DNA from: Guyparkeria sp. WRN-7
GTDB taxonomy: Bacteria; Pseudomonadota; Gammaproteobacteria; Halothiobacillales; Halothiobacillaceae
Length of the DNA: 64,000 bases
Direction: 5' to 3'
Assembly: GCF_001641825.1 (NCBI RefSeq)
Contig: NZ_LRFH01000014.1
Location: 372,001 to 436,000, forward strand
A model generated the notes under the pieces. That model did not search any database, had not been told where the DNA came from, and saw only the letters and a list, made by a program, of their open reading frames with translations. Positions within the stretch are counted from its first letter, which is position 1; each line of letters starts with the position of its first letter. The position numbers and the translations under genes are program-made. Shown in pieces: positions 52,083-62,094 of this stretch.

Positions 52083-54419
52083 ATGCGCATGCTTCGTCCG
52101 CCGTCGTTATCCCGCCGTTTTCCGGTCTGGCTGGCCGGGCTCTGCTGCCTTGCGGCCGTCGGACTCGGCGACCCGGCAGCGGCCGAGAATCGCTTGGCCG
52201 ACACGGCCTCCGACTACCTGCGCGATCACGCCGACAACCCGGTCGACTGGTACCCCTGGGGCGAGGCGGCCCTCGAACGCGCCCGCCGCGAGGACAAGCC
52301 GATCTTCGTCTCGGTGGGCTATTCCACCTGCTACTGGTGCCACGTCGCCGAGCGCGAACTCTACGAGGACCCGGCGATCGCCGCGCGGATGAACGCGGGG
52401 TTCGTCAACATCAAGGTCGACCGCGAACAGCGGCCCGACCTCGACCGGGTGCTGATGCAGGCCACCGAAGCGCTCGGCGGCGGTGGCGGCTGGCCCAACA
52501 ACGTCTTTCTCACCCCGGAGCTCGAGCCGTTCTTCGCCGGCAGCTACTTTCCGCCCGAACCGCTGCCCGGGCGGGAGAGCTTCCCGCAGATCCTCGAGCG
52601 GCTCTCGGCCCAGTGGCGCAGCGACCGCGAGCCGCTGGTCGAGCGCGCCGAGCGCATCGCCGCGGCACTGCGCGCGCAGTCGGGCGCCAGCGGCATCGAT
52701 CCGGCGCGCCTCGACCCGCTGGCCTGGCGCGAACAGGCGGTCGCGGCGCTGAGTGAGACCTTCGACCCGCTGGTCGGTGGCTTCGCGCCGGCAGGACAGT
52801 CGAGCCGCTTCCCGCAGTCGCCGAAACTCTCCCTGCTGCTCTCGGCCGCGGAGGCGGGCGACGATTCGGCTGCCGAGATGCTCGACCTGACGCTCGCGGC
52901 GATGAGCATCGGCGCGCTGTTCGATCACGTCGGCGGTGGCTTTCACCGCTACACCGTCGACCCGCAGTGGCAGGTGCCGCACTTCGAGAAGATGCTGCTC
53001 GACAACGCCCAGCTGATCGGCCTGTACGCCCGCGCCGGCAACCGGCTGGAGCAGCCCTGGTACGCGCGCGTGGCCGGGCGCAGCATCGATTACCTCGAGC
53101 GGCGGCTGCGGGCCGAGGCCGCCGGCCTGTACACCGCCGAGAGCGCCTCGCTCGACGGCATCGAGGGCAAGAGCTATGTCTTCACGTCCGAGGAGATCCG
53201 CTCGGTGCTGGGCGAGCGGGCGGATGTCTTTCTCGACTGGCACGAGCTGGTGCCATTGCCCGAGAGCCGCATCGACCACGAGCTGCCCGACGGCGGGGTG
53301 GTCAATCTGCGTCCGGGCCGGGCACTCGAGGCGTTGGACGGAAACCAACTGGCCGCGGCGATGACCGGGCTGGAGGGGGACTATGCCGCGCTGCTCGACC
53401 ATCGGCAGGCGCGCGGACAGCCGAGCCGGGATCGCAAGCGGGTGGCCGAGTTCAACGCCCTGGCCGGGCTGGGGTTGCTGGCCGCTGCCCAGCCGCTCGA
53501 CCGGGGCGATGCCGCCGGGCGGGCGGTGGCCGTGGGCGAGTGGCTGTGGGACACGCTCTGGGACGAGCGGGCCGGGCAATTGTCCCGGCAGGCCTACGCC
53601 GGGCAGGTCAGCGGCGAGGCCTTCCTGGCCGACTATGCGGCGACCGGGCGGCTGATGCTCGCCCTGTACGGCAGTCAGCATGAGTTGAAATGGCTGTTCC
53701 GCGCCCAGCGGATCGCCAACGCGATCGAGGCGCGCTTTGTCGGCGAGGCGGGGCGGTTGCACGAGCGGGCGCTGGGCGAGGAGGCCGCGGCACTGCCGAT
53801 CACCCCGCCGCTACTCGGCGACGAGGTCGGCCCGTCGGGACACAGCCTGGCGGTGGTGTTCCTGCTCGACATCGGCCAGGTGATGGATGCCCCGTTACGG
53901 CAGCGGCGCGCGGTGGCCGCGCTGGCGGGGTTTGCCGGCGAGGTGACGGCGGATCCCTCGGCCTGGGGGTGGCTGGTCGGCGAGCTGGCGCGCCCGTCGC
54001 GTGCCGCGGCGGTCGAGCGGTTTGCCGCCGAGCTGGCCGCCCCCGAACCGGCCGGCCCGGGCGCCTCGCGCGATCACGTCGCGGTGGACGCGCAGCGGGT
54101 CGAGGACGGCGAGGCGATCGAGGTGCGCCTCGCCATCGACCCGGGCTTTCACATCAACGCCAACCCGGCCAGCGCGGATTACCTGGTGCCGACGCGGGTC
54201 ACCGCCGTGGATGGCGAGATCGGCGCGATCGACTATCCGGCCGGCAAGCCGTTCCGTGCCGCGTTCGCCACCGAGGCCATCGACGTCTACGAGGGTGAGC
54301 TGACATTGCGGGCGCCGGTCGCCGGTGACGTGCCGACGCGCCTGCGGATCGAGATCCAGGCCTGCGATGACGAGGTCTGCCTGGCGCCGGATACGGTCGA
54401 GGTGCCGGTCGGGCGCTAG
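52083..54419 (+). CDS. Exported SSP411/YyaL-type thioredoxin protein with C-terminal DsbD-alpha-like domain
   Basis: 778 residues. A signal peptide ([20 protein letters not shown], cleaved near AAA-EN) sends it to the periplasm. Residues about 38-200 form the DUF255 thioredoxin domain with [20 protein letters not shown] and [13 protein letters not shown] (C83-x-x-C86-H). Residues 200-640 are the alpha/alpha-barrel (six-hairpin-like) body including [20 protein letters not shown]. The last ~110 residues resemble the DsbD N-terminal (alpha) domain, with [17 protein letters not shown] and the Cys pair in [17 protein letters not shown]. Most family members I know are cytosolic and lack that tail. 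The two redox centres suggest a thiol-relay function. Confidence 0.85.
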   Translation: MRMLRPPSLSRRFPVWLAGLCCLAAVGLGDPAAAENRLADTASDYLRDHADNPVDWYPWGEAALERARREDKPIFVSVGYSTCYWCHVAERELYEDPAIAARMNAGFVNIKVDREQRPDLDRVLMQATEALGGGGGWPNNVFLTPELEPFFAGSYFPPEPLPGRESFPQILERLSAQWRSDREPLVERAERIAAALRAQSGASGIDPARLDPLAWREQAVAALSETFDPLVGGFAPAGQSSRFPQSPKLSLLLSAAEAGDDSAAEMLDLTLAAMSIGALFDHVGGGFHRYTVDPQWQVPHFEKMLLDNAQLIGLYARAGNRLEQPWYARVAGRSIDYLERRLRAEAAGLYTAESASLDGIEGKSYVFTSEEIRSVLGERADVFLDWHELVPLPESRIDHELPDGGVVNLRPGRALEALDGNQLAAAMTGLEGDYAALLDHRQARGQPSRDRKRVAEFNALAGLGLLAAAQPLDRGDAAGRAVAVGEWLWDTLWDERAGQLSRQAYAGQVSGEAFLADYAATGRLMLALYGSQHELKWLFRAQRIANAIEARFVGEAGRLHERALGEEAAALPITPPLLGDEVGPSGHSLAVVFLLDIGQVMDAPLRQRRAVAALAGFAGEVTADPSAWGWLVGELARPSRAAAVERFAAELAAPEPAGPGASRDHVAVDAQRVEDGEAIEVRLAIDPGFHINANPASADYLVPTRVTAVDGEIGAIDYPAGKPFRAAFATEAIDVYEGELTLRAPVAGDVPTRLRIEIQACDDEVCLAPDTVEVPVGR

Positions 54420-54431
54420 GGCAGAAACGCA

Positions 54432-54482
54432 ACGGGCCGCGACCGACCGGGGAGGTCAGCCGCGGCCCGTCGGGGCTTTTGC
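54432..54482 (+). terminator. Terminator after the SSP411-like gene
   Basis: ACGGGCCGCG (54432-54441) pairs perfectly with CGCGGCCCGT (54461-54470) around a 19-base loop that has its own small stem; CTTTT follows at 54476-54480. It lies between convergent genes. Confidence 0.75.
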
Positions 54483-54489
54483 GTGGTGA

Positions 54490-55488
54490 TCAGGCCGAGG
54501 CGGGCGTCGGCTCGCTGTCGGCCGGCTCGTCGAGCTGGCAGCCCTCGGGGATCAGCGGGGTCAGCCCAAGCTTGGCGAACATCGCCTCGTCGGCCTCGGC
54601 ATCGGCGTTCTCCGTGGTGAGGAGCTTTTCGCCGTAGAAGATGCTGTTGGCACCGGCGAAGAAGCACCAGGCCTGGATGGCCTCGCTCAGGCCCTCGCGG
54701 CCGGCGGACAGGCGCACGTGCGAGGAGGGCATCATGATGCGGGCCACCGCGATGGTGCGGATGAACTCGATCGGGTCGAGCGCCGGCACGTCGGCCATCG
54801 GCGTGCCCGGAATGCGCACCAGCATGTTCAGCGGTACGGATTCCGGCGCGCGCTCGAGATTGGCGAGCGTGGTCAGGAACGAGGCGCGATCCTGACGGGA
54901 CTCGCCCATGCCGAGGATGCCGCCGGAGCAGACGTTGATGCCCGCATCACGGACGTGGTCGAGGGTCTCGAGGCGGTCCTCGATCGAACGGGTGGTGATC
55001 ACCTGGTCGTAGTACTCGGCCGAAGTGTCGATGTTGTGGTTGTAGTAGTCGAGACCGGCTTCCTTGAGGCGGGTGGCCTGGTGCGGCTCGAGCATGCCGA
55101 GCGTCACGCAGGCCTCCATGCCGGTCTGCTTGACCACGTGCACCATGTCGATGACGCGCTCGAGCTGCTTGTCGGTCGGGTTGCGCCAGGCCGCGCCCAT
55201 GCAGAAGCGCGAGGCGCCCTTCTCGCGCGCCCGGCGGGCGGCGGTGCGCACTTCCTCGAGCGGCAGCAGGCGCTCGCGCTCGAGGCCGGTGTCGTAGCGG
55301 GCACTCTGCGAGCAGTACTTGCAGTCTTCCGGGCAGGCACCGGTCTTGATCGACATCAGGGTGCTGACCTGCACCTTGTTGGGGTCGAAGTGCTCGCGAT
55401 GCACCGACTGCGCCTGAAAGAGCAGATCGTTGAAGGGTTTTTCGAACAGGTCGAGCGCGTCCTGTTTGCTCCAGCGCGGACGGGTCAT
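54490..55488 (-). CDS. bioB: Biotin synthase
   Basis: Radical SAM enzyme inserting sulfur into dethiobiotin, 332 residues. The radical SAM cluster motif is [14 protein letters not shown] (C-x3-C-x2-C), preceded by [11 protein letters not shown]. Second-cluster ligands lie in [20 protein letters not shown] and [20 protein letters not shown] carries the bridging Arg, and [17 protein letters not shown] closes the barrel. Complete. It lies 4 bp behind a small membrane protein. The rest of the biotin pathway is not in the window, although a comF gene starts divergently, as is common next to bio genes in gammaproteobacteria. Confidence 0.96.
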   Translation of the reverse strand: MTRPRWSKQDALDLFEKPFNDLLFQAQSVHREHFDPNKVQVSTLMSIKTGACPEDCKYCSQSARYDTGLERERLLPLEEVRTAARRAREKGASRFCMGAAWRNPTDKQLERVIDMVHVVKQTGMEACVTLGMLEPHQATRLKEAGLDYYNHNIDTSAEYYDQVITTRSIEDRLETLDHVRDAGINVCSGGILGMGESRQDRASFLTTLANLERAPESVPLNMLVRIPGTPMADVPALDPIEFIRTIAVARIMMPSSHVRLSAGREGLSEAIQAWCFFAGANSIFYGEKLLTTENADAEADEAMFAKLGLTPLIPEGCQLDEPADSEPTPASA

Positions 55489-55492
55489 GGGA

Positions 55493-55924
55493 TCAGCTAT
55501 CCTCGAAGGATTCGGGCGGGTCGGTGAAGGTGTCTTCCCACGTATCTTGCTTGATTCGATACAGGTCGTAAAGCGACCACGGCACGATGATCAGGGCCGC
55601 AACCGCCCACAAAATCAGGTAGAAAGTGAGGCTTCGCGGCGCGAAGGCGCCAACGGCCACGCTCGTTCCGGCAACCGCGTAGAAGCGGTAGGCGGCCCAC
55701 TGGGTGTACTCGCCGACCTTGGGATTGGGGTGATGCCGGTTGAGGGCATAGACCAGCATGGAAAGGCCGGTCCAGAAGATCGCCAGCGGCAGCGGAATGG
55801 CCATGGCGACGATATTGCCCCAGTTGAACCAGGTGGCGGCTCGTTTGGCCGACCGACCGGAGATGCGGGTCGGCGTGTGTTCGTCGTCCGACTCCACTGT
55901 TTGGGCGGGCGCTTCCTGGTTCAT
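55493..55924 (-). CDS. Small membrane protein upstream of bioB
   Basis: 143 residues with three probable helices: about 32-60 ([27 protein letters not shown]), about 78-93 ([13 protein letters not shown]) and 96-118 ([20 protein letters not shown]). An acidic C-terminal tail ([15 protein letters not shown]) is cytoplasmic by charge. No family recognised. It precedes bioB with a 4-bp gap and is probably co-transcribed, though a role in biotin metabolism is not implied by the sequence. Confidence 0.72.
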   Translation of the reverse strand: MNQEAPAQTVESDDEHTPTRISGRSAKRAATWFNWGNIVAMAIPLPLAIFWTGLSMLVYALNRHHPNPKVGEYTQWAAYRFYAVAGTSVAVGAFAPRSLTFYLILWAVAALIIVPWSLYDLYRIKQDTWEDTFTDPPESFEDS

Positions 55925-55954
55925 GATCGTTCGACCTCAGAATATGCAGATGGG

Positions 55955-56671
55955 ATGCAGGTTACCATGGAATGGATTCCCGCTCGACGTGGGCGCTGGT
56001 TCGACGCGCCCTGCCACCTCTGTCGACGCGACACGGTCGACCCGACTGGACTGTGCGTCGACTGCCTTGTCGAGTGGCGCGCCTTGCTGGGAAGGCCGCG
56101 ATGCATATCCTGTGCGCTGACGCTCGCCGATCGGGGCGAGGGCATGACCTGCGGGGCATGCTCGGCCCGGCCGTGGCCGTTCGACGGGGTGGTCTCGGCC
56201 GTGGATCTCGCGCCATCCGTCCGCGAGCTGGTCCATCGGCTCAAGTATGGTCAGGATTTCAGTGTCCTGCCGTTGATGCAAGAGACGCTGGTCGACGCGG
56301 TGCGCGGCTCCCCGGCCTTCGTCCTGCCCGATGCACTGGTGCCGATGCCGCTGCACCCGGCCCAGCGCCGGCGGCGCGGCTTCAACCAGGCCTGGCTGCT
56401 GGCGGACGGCCTGCGGCGCGCACTCGACCGGCCGATACTCAAGCGGGGCGTGCGCCGGGTGCGCGATACCGGTTCGCTGACCATGCAATCGTCGCGTGAC
56501 CGGCGTCGGGCACTCAAGGGGGCATTTGCCGCCGATACCGAACTGCCGCGCCGGGTGGCGATCGTCGACGACGTGCTCACCACGGGCGCGAGTGCCCGTG
56601 CGCTGGCGACCGAATTGCGCCGTGGCGGTGCCGAGTCGGTGGCCGTCTGGTCGCTGGCGCGCACGCCCTGA
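55955..56671 (+). CDS. comF: ComF-family phosphoribosyltransferase-like protein
   Basis: 238 residues, cytoplasmic. The N-terminal zinc ribbon has Cys pairs CHLCRRDTVDPTGLCVDC and C-x2-C in PRCISC and CGAC. A phosphoribosyltransferase-like domain follows with ELVHRLKYGQDFSVLP, PLHPAQRRRRGFNQAWLLAD and the PRPP loop VAIVDDVLTTGASARALATE. ComF/GntX proteins take part in DNA uptake or use of DNA as nutrient; dprA at 63 kb is a second competence-type gene. Start ATG 55955 or 55967, 30 bp from the divergent membrane protein gene. Confidence 0.9.
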   Translation: MQVTMEWIPARRGRWFDAPCHLCRRDTVDPTGLCVDCLVEWRALLGRPRCISCALTLADRGEGMTCGACSARPWPFDGVVSAVDLAPSVRELVHRLKYGQDFSVLPLMQETLVDAVRGSPAFVLPDALVPMPLHPAQRRRRGFNQAWLLADGLRRALDRPILKRGVRRVRDTGSLTMQSSRDRRRALKGAFAADTELPRRVAIVDDVLTTGASARALATELRRGGAESVAVWSLARTP

Positions 56672-56701
56672 TTCGCATCCCGGGAAAAGCGGGGACATGG
56701 C

Positions 56702-56730
56702 TTGTGCCGATCGTGGAGTTTGGGTAGAAT
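56702..56730 (+). promoter_or_regulatory. Sigma-70-type promoter of the L31 gene
   Basis: TTGTGC (56702-56707), 17-bp spacer, TAGAAT (56725-56730). This is the best -35/-10 pair in the gap between comF and rpmE2 and would leave a leader of about 150 nt before the L31 ATG. The leader contains several GC-rich inverted repeats (around 56770-56800). No clear Zur box was seen. Confidence 0.6.
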
Positions 56731-56889
56731 CTCGCGCCTTGGCCGTCCCGGCCGCGTACGCCCGTGGTGATTACCCGGCGGCCCGGGCGGCGGCCCCAGA
56801 TCGGGGCGAACCCGAAGACGATCAACTTGAGATGCGGCCCCGGCGGCATCCGACCCAACTTTCGAACCTTTACCAGGGGCAGAATCGAG

Positions 56890-57141
56890 ATGAAAGAAGG
56901 CATTCACCCGAACTACCAGCCGGTGGTGTTCCAGGACGTCGCGGCAGACTTTGCCATCCTGACCCGTTCGACCATCAAGTCGAACGAGACCATCAAGTGG
57001 GAAGACGGTAACGAGTACCCGCTGGTCAAGGTCGACGTGTCCTCCGCGAGCCACCCGTTCTTCACCGGCAAGCGCTCCGAGGGCAGCATGGCCAAGCAGG
57101 TGGACAAGTTCCGCAACCGCTACGGTCAGAAGAAGAAGTAA
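56890..57141 (+). CDS. rpmE2: 50S ribosomal protein L31 type B
   Basis: 83 residues, matching the zinc-free type B L31: [20 protein letters not shown], then [20 protein letters not shown], then [16 protein letters not shown] and [15 protein letters not shown]. None of the four zinc-binding cysteines of type A L31 is present. In many bacteria this paralogue replaces the zinc form when zinc is scarce; here it has an ordinary-looking promoter, so it may be the constitutive L31. The start is preceded by AGAATCGAG. Confidence 0.96.
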   Translation: MKEGIHPNYQPVVFQDVAADFAILTRSTIKSNETIKWEDGNEYPLVKVDVSSASHPFFTGKRSEGSMAKQVDKFRNRYGQKKK

Positions 57142-57186
57142 GACCGTTGATGGTCGCGTTCCCGCCACTCGGCCGGACGCTGCAAG

Positions 57187-57218
57187 AGGGCACCGCGGGT
57201 CTCCCCGGTGCCCTTTTT
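57187..57218 (+). terminator. Rho-independent terminator of the L31 gene
   Basis: AGGGCACCG (57187-57195... first base 57187) and CGGTGCCCT (57206-57214) pair over 9 bp around a 10-base loop, followed by TTTTT (57214-57218). It lies inside the long open frame of the downstream nuclease, which argues that the nuclease starts after it. Confidence 0.88.
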
Positions 57219-57236
57219 CGTGTCTGGCCTCTTCGT

Positions 57237-58004
57237 GTGTGGTTTTTCGTCGTCGCCCTCGTGGCCGCCGCCCCGGCGACGGCCGACTGCCGTCCCGACG
57301 GCGCCCAGGGTCGGGCGGCCACCGTGGCCTACGTCAACGACGGCGACACGGTGCGCCTGACCAGTGGCGAGCGCGTGCGCCTGGTGGGAATCGATGCCCC
57401 CGAGATCGGGCGCGACGGCGACCCGGACGAGCCGTTCGCCCGCGAGAGCCGTCAGGCGCTGCAGGCATTCATCGCTGACTCGCGCAACCGCATCGAGCTG
57501 GTGCCGGCGCGCGAGCACGAGGATCGCTACGGGCGCACGCTCGCCTATCTCTACCGTCCCGACGGGGCCTCGGTTCAGGGTCACCTGTTGGCCGAGGGCA
57601 TGGCGATGGCCGTGTTCATCGCCCCCAACCTGGCGCTGGCCGACTGCCTGATGGCGCATGAGCGACGGGCGCGCGAGGCGGACCGCGGCATCTGGTCGCT
57701 GCTCGCCTACGACCCCGGTCTGCCGTCGGTGCGGGGTATACCCGACGACGTGCAGGGGGCGGCGATCGTCCAGGGCCGGGTGGTCTCGGTGGGCGAGAGC
57801 CGGCGCAATATCTGGCTCAACCTCGAGGGACGGGTGGCCGTGCGCATCGACAAGGCCGATCGCGAGCGCTTCCCCGGCTGGGATTTCGACGCGCTCGAGG
57901 GCGAGCGGTTGCGGGTGCGTGGCTGGATCGTCCACCACAGCAACCGCTACCAGGACTGGTTCATCCCGGTCGATTCGGCCCATGCGCTCGAACGAATGGA
58001 TTAA
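57237..58004 (+). CDS. Secreted thermonuclease-family protein (SNase fold)
   Basis: 255 residues from GTG 57237. That start puts a good signal peptide (WFFVVALVAAAPATADC) at the N-terminus and lies 18 bp after the L31 terminator. The frame is open to TTG 57147, but those codons run through the terminator hairpin. The SNase domain carries VAYVNDGDTVRL (Ca-binding Asp), VRLVGIDAPEIG (catalytic Arg, Asp and Glu) and EHEDRYGRTLAYLY (second catalytic Arg). A C-terminal OB-like region (VQGRVVSVGESRRNIWLNLE) follows. Motifs are complete, so an active secreted or periplasmic nuclease is likely. Cys at the mature N-terminus may instead indicate a lipoprotein-like anchor, but the lipobox is poor. Confidence 0.85.
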   Translation: MWFFVVALVAAAPATADCRPDGAQGRAATVAYVNDGDTVRLTSGERVRLVGIDAPEIGRDGDPDEPFARESRQALQAFIADSRNRIELVPAREHEDRYGRTLAYLYRPDGASVQGHLLAEGMAMAVFIAPNLALADCLMAHERRAREADRGIWSLLAYDPGLPSVRGIPDDVQGAAIVQGRVVSVGESRRNIWLNLEGRVAVRIDKADRERFPGWDFDALEGERLRVRGWIVHHSNRYQDWFIPVDSAHALERMD

Positions 58005-58031
58005 GAACGCCGGCTTGCCTGCCGCGGAACG

Positions 58032-58065
58032 AAAAAGGGCGAACCCTCGGGTTCGCCCTTTTTCT
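58032..58065. terminator. Bidirectional terminator between the nuclease and hemF
   Basis: AAAAAGGGCGAACC (58032-58045) pairs with GGTTCGCCCTTTTT (58050-58063) around a 4-base loop, with A and T tracts on the two sides. Serves two convergent genes. Confidence 0.92.
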
Positions 58066-58084
58066 TTGCGGCGCCGTGATCCGC

Positions 58085-59029
58085 TCAGCGCTCGGCGAGC
58101 CAGTCGCGCGGGCGGAGGAACTCGTCGTAGAGACGCGCCTCCTCGCTGCCCGGCTCCGGGTGATAGTCGTAGCGCCAGGCGGCGCGCGGCGGCATCGACA
58201 TCAGGATCGACTCGGTGCGCCCGCCCGACTGCAGCCCGAACAGGGTGCCGCGGTCATAGACCAGGTTGAACTCGACGTAGCGGCCGCGCCGGTAGGCCTG
58301 GAAGTCGCGCTCGCGCTCCCCGTAGGGGGTGTCCTTGCGCTTCTCCACCAGCGGCAGGTAGGCCGGCAGGTAGTGGTCGCCCACCGAGCGCATGAAGCCG
58401 AAAGCGGTGTCGAATTCGACCTGACCGTCGGCGCCATAGTCGTCGAAGAACAGGCCGCCCACGCCGCGCGGCTCGTTGCGGTGCTTGAGCCAGAAGTACT
58501 CGTCGCACCACTGCTTGAAGCGCGGGTAGTGGTCGTCGCCGAACGGCCGGCAGGCGGCTTCGGCCTGCTCGTGCCAGTGAACGGCATCCTCGGTGAAGCC
58601 GTAGTAGGGCGTCAGGTCGAACCCGCCGCCGAACCACCACACCGGCTCCACGCCTTCCTTCTGCGCCTGGAAGAAGCGCACGTTGGCGTGCGAGGTGGGC
58701 ACGTACGGGTTGCGCGGGTGGATCACCAGCGACACGCCCATCGCCTCGAACGAGCCGCCGGCAAGGTCCGGGCGGTGGGCGGTGGCCGACGGCGGCAGCT
58801 TGTTGCCGGTGACGTGCGAGAAGTTGATCCCGGCGCGTTCGAAGGTGCTGCCGTCCTCGAGGATGCGGCCGCGGCCCTCGCCGTTGAGGTGGTCGCCCGG
58901 CGGGCGCTTCCAGTCGTCGTGCAGGAAGCGGGTGCCGTCTTCCTGGCCTTCGAGGCCGGCGACGATCCGGTCCTGCAGGTCGATGAGGTAGTCACGAACG
59001 GCCTGGAGATCCGCCTGCGTATCGGCCAT
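58085..59029 (-). CDS. hemF: Oxygen-dependent coproporphyrinogen III oxidase
   Basis: Converts coproporphyrinogen III to protoporphyrinogen IX with O2; 314 residues. Signature region: [20 protein letters not shown] with [14 protein letters not shown], then [35 protein letters not shown] and [39 protein letters not shown] ends the enzyme. ATG 59029 follows the tsaC stop by 2 bp; the frame is open further upstream only as a shadow. It shows the organism makes haem aerobically. Last gene of the dprA-smg-topA-tsaC-hemF run. Confidence 0.96.
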   Translation of the reverse strand: MADTQADLQAVRDYLIDLQDRIVAGLEGQEDGTRFLHDDWKRPPGDHLNGEGRGRILEDGSTFERAGINFSHVTGNKLPPSATAHRPDLAGGSFEAMGVSLVIHPRNPYVPTSHANVRFFQAQKEGVEPVWWFGGGFDLTPYYGFTEDAVHWHEQAEAACRPFGDDHYPRFKQWCDEYFWLKHRNEPRGVGGLFFDDYGADGQVEFDTAFGFMRSVGDHYLPAYLPLVEKRKDTPYGERERDFQAYRRGRYVEFNLVYDRGTLFGLQSGGRTESILMSMPPRAAWRYDYHPEPGSEEARLYDEFLRPRDWLAER

Positions 59030-59031
59030 GG

Positions 59032-59592
59032 TCAGCTCCTGATGATCCTTCCGGTGGGCCAGTGGATGATCTGCGAGGGGCGGGCGCGCCGGTCGACGGT
59101 GCCCGGGATGATCTTGACGTCCGCCCGGCCGAACTGTCGGCGGGCGGTGAGCGCATCGCGTGCCGCCGGGCGACCGGTGACGTTCGCGCTGGTCGAGACG
59201 ATCGGACCGCCGAAGGCGCGGCTGATGGCGCGCGCGGTCTCGTGGGCCGGCACGCGCAGGGCGATCTCGTCGCGCCCGCCGGTGAGCCAGTCGGGCACGC
59301 CCTCGGCCGCCGGCACGATTACCGTGCGTGCGGCCGGCCAGTCGGCGGCGAGCTTCTCCCACTCGTCCGCCGGCACCGCCGCGTAGGGCTGGAGCATCTC
59401 CGGCGTGTCCGCGACCAGGATCAGGCCCTTGTCGAGGTCGCGCCGCTTGAGCGCCAGGAGGCGCATCACCGCGAAGGGGTCGAGCGGGTCGCAGCCCAGG
59501 CCGAAGACCGCCTCGGTGGGGTAGGCGATCAGCCCGCCGGCATCGAGGTGGCGGGCGATCTCGCGCAGGCGGAAGGGCGAGAGCCCGCTCAC
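59032..59592 (-). CDS. tsaC: Threonylcarbamoyl-AMP synthase TsaC
   Basis: First enzyme of the t6A37 tRNA modification pathway, 186 residues, YrdC fold. [20 protein letters not shown] is the ATP/Thr-binding block with [13 protein letters not shown] (KRP/KxRxxxKPLI equivalent). [20 protein letters not shown] and [12 protein letters not shown] (SxSAN) complete the site. GTG start overlapping the topA stop (GTGA). Canonical length for the short TsaC form. Confidence 0.94.
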   Translation of the reverse strand: MSGLSPFRLREIARHLDAGGLIAYPTEAVFGLGCDPLDPFAVMRLLALKRRDLDKGLILVADTPEMLQPYAAVPADEWEKLAADWPAARTVIVPAAEGVPDWLTGGRDEIALRVPAHETARAISRAFGGPIVSTSANVTGRPAARDALTARRQFGRADVKIIPGTVDRRARPSQIIHWPTGRIIRS

Positions 59593-62039
59593 GCCTCCTT
59601 GCCTCCGGAGGCGCTCTTCTTGCTGGTGGCCTTCTTCGCCGTGGTCTTCTTGGCGGTCGTCTTCTTGGTCGTGCTCTTCTTGGCCGTCGATTTCGTCGTC
59701 GACTTGGACGCGGTCTTCTTCGCCGCGGCCTTGGGCGCCGCCTTGCGGCCGCGACCCTTGCGCTCCGGTGCCTGGGCGATCATCTCGATCGCCTGCTCGT
59801 GGGTGATCGTCTTGGGATCGGTGTCCTTGGGGATCTTGGCGTTCTTCTTCCCGTTGGATACGTACGGGCCGTAGCGGCCGTTGAGCACCTGGATGCCGTC
59901 ACCGAAGTCGTTGATGATGCGGTTCTTTTCCGCGAGTTTCTTGACCTCGATCAGCTCCAGCGCACGCGGCAGTTCGATGGTGTACGGGTCGTCGTCCTTG
60001 CCCAGGGAGGCGAACTTGTTGCCGAACTTCACGTACGGGCCGAAGCGGCCGATATTGGCCTCGACCGGCTCGCCCTCGGGCGTCTCGCCGAGCTTGCGCG
60101 GCAGCTTGAACAGCTCCATCGCCTCGTCGAGGGTGATGGTGGCGATGCTCTGGTGCGGGCGCAGCGAGGCGAACTTGGGCTTTTCCTCGTCGTCCTTGCT
60201 GCCGAGCTGGACGAACGGCCCGAAACGGCCCAGGCGGGCGACCACCGGCTTGCCGGTCTTGGGGTCGGTGCCCAGTTCGCGGCCCTGGGCGGCTTCCTGG
60301 CGCGAGACGTTCTTGGCGGTGTCCTCGATGCGCTCGGAGAACGGTTCCCAGAACTCGCGCAGCAGCGGCACCCAGTCCATCTCGCCGCGCGAGACGGCAT
60401 CGAGCTCGTCCTCGAGCTTGGCGGTGAACTCGTAGTCGACCACGTCACGGAAGTATTCGGTCAGAAAGCCGTTGACCACGCGCCCCATGTCGGTGGGGCG
60501 GAAGCGGCGCTGCTCGAGTTCGACGTATTCGCGCGAGCGCAGCGTCGAGATGATGCTGGCGTAGGTCGACGGCCGGCCGATGCCGTACTGCTCGAGCGTC
60601 TTGACCAGGCTCGCCTCGGTGTAGCGCGGCGGCGGCTCGGTGAAGTGCTGCGTGGCCTTGATCTCGGCCAGATCGATCTCCTGGCCTTCCTCCAGCGGCG
60701 GCAGGCGACGGTCGTCGTCCTTGTCGCTCGCCTGGTCGTCCTCGTCCTCGCGGTAGGCCGCGATGAAGCCGGGGAATTTCAGGGTCGAGCCGGTGGCGCG
60801 GAAGCTGTGCTCGTCGCCGGCCGCGAGATCCACGGAGACCTGGTCGAAGATCGCCGGCGTCATCTGCGAGGCGAGCGTCCGCTTGAAGATCATCTCGTAG
60901 AGGCGGAACTGGTCGCGATTGAGAAACGCGCGCACCTTGTCCGGCGTGTTGGCGATCGAGGTCGGCCGGACGGCCTCGTGGGCCTCCTGGGCGTTCTTCG
61001 ACTTGGTCCGGTAGCGGTTGGGACTTTCCGGGACGTAGTCGGCGCCGTAGCTGTCGCCGATGTGGCCCCGGATCTCGCCGATCGCGTCGTTCGACAGGTT
61101 GACCGAGTCGGTCCGCATGTAGGTGATCAGGCCGACGGTGCCCTGGCCGATGTCGACGCCCTCGTAGAGCTCCTGGGCGACGCGCATGGCGCGCGAGGCG
61201 GACAGGCCCAGCTTGCGCACGGCCTCCTGCTGGAGCGTCGAGGTGGTGAACGGCGGGGCGGCGTGACGCTTGCGCTCGCGACGGTCGACCTTGGCGACCT
61301 TGAGCGTGCCGTTCGCCGCCGCTTCGAGGCGTTCGCGCGCGGCAGTGGCGGACGCCTCGTCCTCGAGGGTGAACTGGGCCACCTTCTTGCCGTCGAGCTG
61401 GTAGAGGCGGGCGGAGAACGGCTGCTCGCCGGTGCGGCAGTCGGCGGCGATCGACCAGTACTCGCGCGGCTTGAACGCCTCGATCTCTTCCTCGCGCTCG
61501 ACGATCATCCGCAGCGCCGGGCTCTGCACCCGGCCGGCCGACAGGCCGGGGTTGATCTTCTTCCACAGCAGCGGCGAGAGATTGAAGCCCACCAGGTAGT
61601 CGAGCGCGCGGCGGGCCTGCTGGGCGTCGATCAGCTCCTGCGACAGCTCGCGCGGGTGGGCGATGGCCTCCTGCACGGCGCGCTTGGTGATCTCGTAGAA
61701 CACCACCCGCTTGGCATCGCGGTCGTCGAGCAGGCCGCTGTCCTTCAATAGCTCGTAGAGGTGCCAGGAGATGGCCTCGCCTTCGCGGTCGGGGTCAGTC
61801 GCCAGCAGCAGGGTGTCGGCCTTCTTCAACGCCTTCTTGATGGCATCGACGTGCTTCTTGTTCTTGTCGATGACCGTGTAGTTCATCGCAAAGTCGTGCT
61901 CGGGGTCGACCGCGCCGTTCTTGGGCACCAGGTCGCGCACGTGGCCGTACGAGGCCAGTACCTCGTAGCCGGGGCCGAGATATTTCTTGATCGTCTTGGC
62001 CTTGGCGGGGGACTCGACGATGACCAGATTTTCGCTCAT
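59589..62039 (-). CDS. topA: DNA topoisomerase I with lysine-rich tail
   Basis: Relaxes negative supercoils, type IA, 816 residues. [24 protein letters not shown] and [18 protein letters not shown]. The active-site Tyr region is [20 protein letters not shown], preceded by [19 protein letters not shown]. Instead of the C4 zinc fingers of the E. coli enzyme, the C-terminus holds repeats of the Topo_C type ([42 protein letters not shown]). A tail of about 50 residues rich in Lys, Ala, Thr and Ser follows, resembling histone H1-like tails. Such Lys tails are known to aid processivity in actinobacterial TopA. ATG 62039. Confidence 0.96.
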   Translation of the reverse strand: MSENLVIVESPAKAKTIKKYLGPGYEVLASYGHVRDLVPKNGAVDPEHDFAMNYTVIDKNKKHVDAIKKALKKADTLLLATDPDREGEAISWHLYELLKDSGLLDDRDAKRVVFYEITKRAVQEAIAHPRELSQELIDAQQARRALDYLVGFNLSPLLWKKINPGLSAGRVQSPALRMIVEREEEIEAFKPREYWSIAADCRTGEQPFSARLYQLDGKKVAQFTLEDEASATAARERLEAAANGTLKVAKVDRRERKRHAAPPFTTSTLQQEAVRKLGLSASRAMRVAQELYEGVDIGQGTVGLITYMRTDSVNLSNDAIGEIRGHIGDSYGADYVPESPNRYRTKSKNAQEAHEAVRPTSIANTPDKVRAFLNRDQFRLYEMIFKRTLASQMTPAIFDQVSVDLAAGDEHSFRATGSTLKFPGFIAAYREDEDDQASDKDDDRRLPPLEEGQEIDLAEIKATQHFTEPPPRYTEASLVKTLEQYGIGRPSTYASIISTLRSREYVELEQRRFRPTDMGRVVNGFLTEYFRDVVDYEFTAKLEDELDAVSRGEMDWVPLLREFWEPFSERIEDTAKNVSRQEAAQGRELGTDPKTGKPVVARLGRFGPFVQLGSKDDEEKPKFASLRPHQSIATITLDEAMELFKLPRKLGETPEGEPVEANIGRFGPYVKFGNKFASLGKDDDPYTIELPRALELIEVKKLAEKNRIINDFGDGIQVLNGRYGPYVSNGKKNAKIPKDTDPKTITHEQAIEMIAQAPERKGRGRKAAPKAAAKKTASKSTTKSTAKKSTTKKTTAKKTTAKKATSKKSASGGKEA

Positions 62040-62094
62040 AAGGTGTCTTCGTTAATTACGGAAGCTCTGCGCGAACCGTTCGCCCAGCCCTTCC

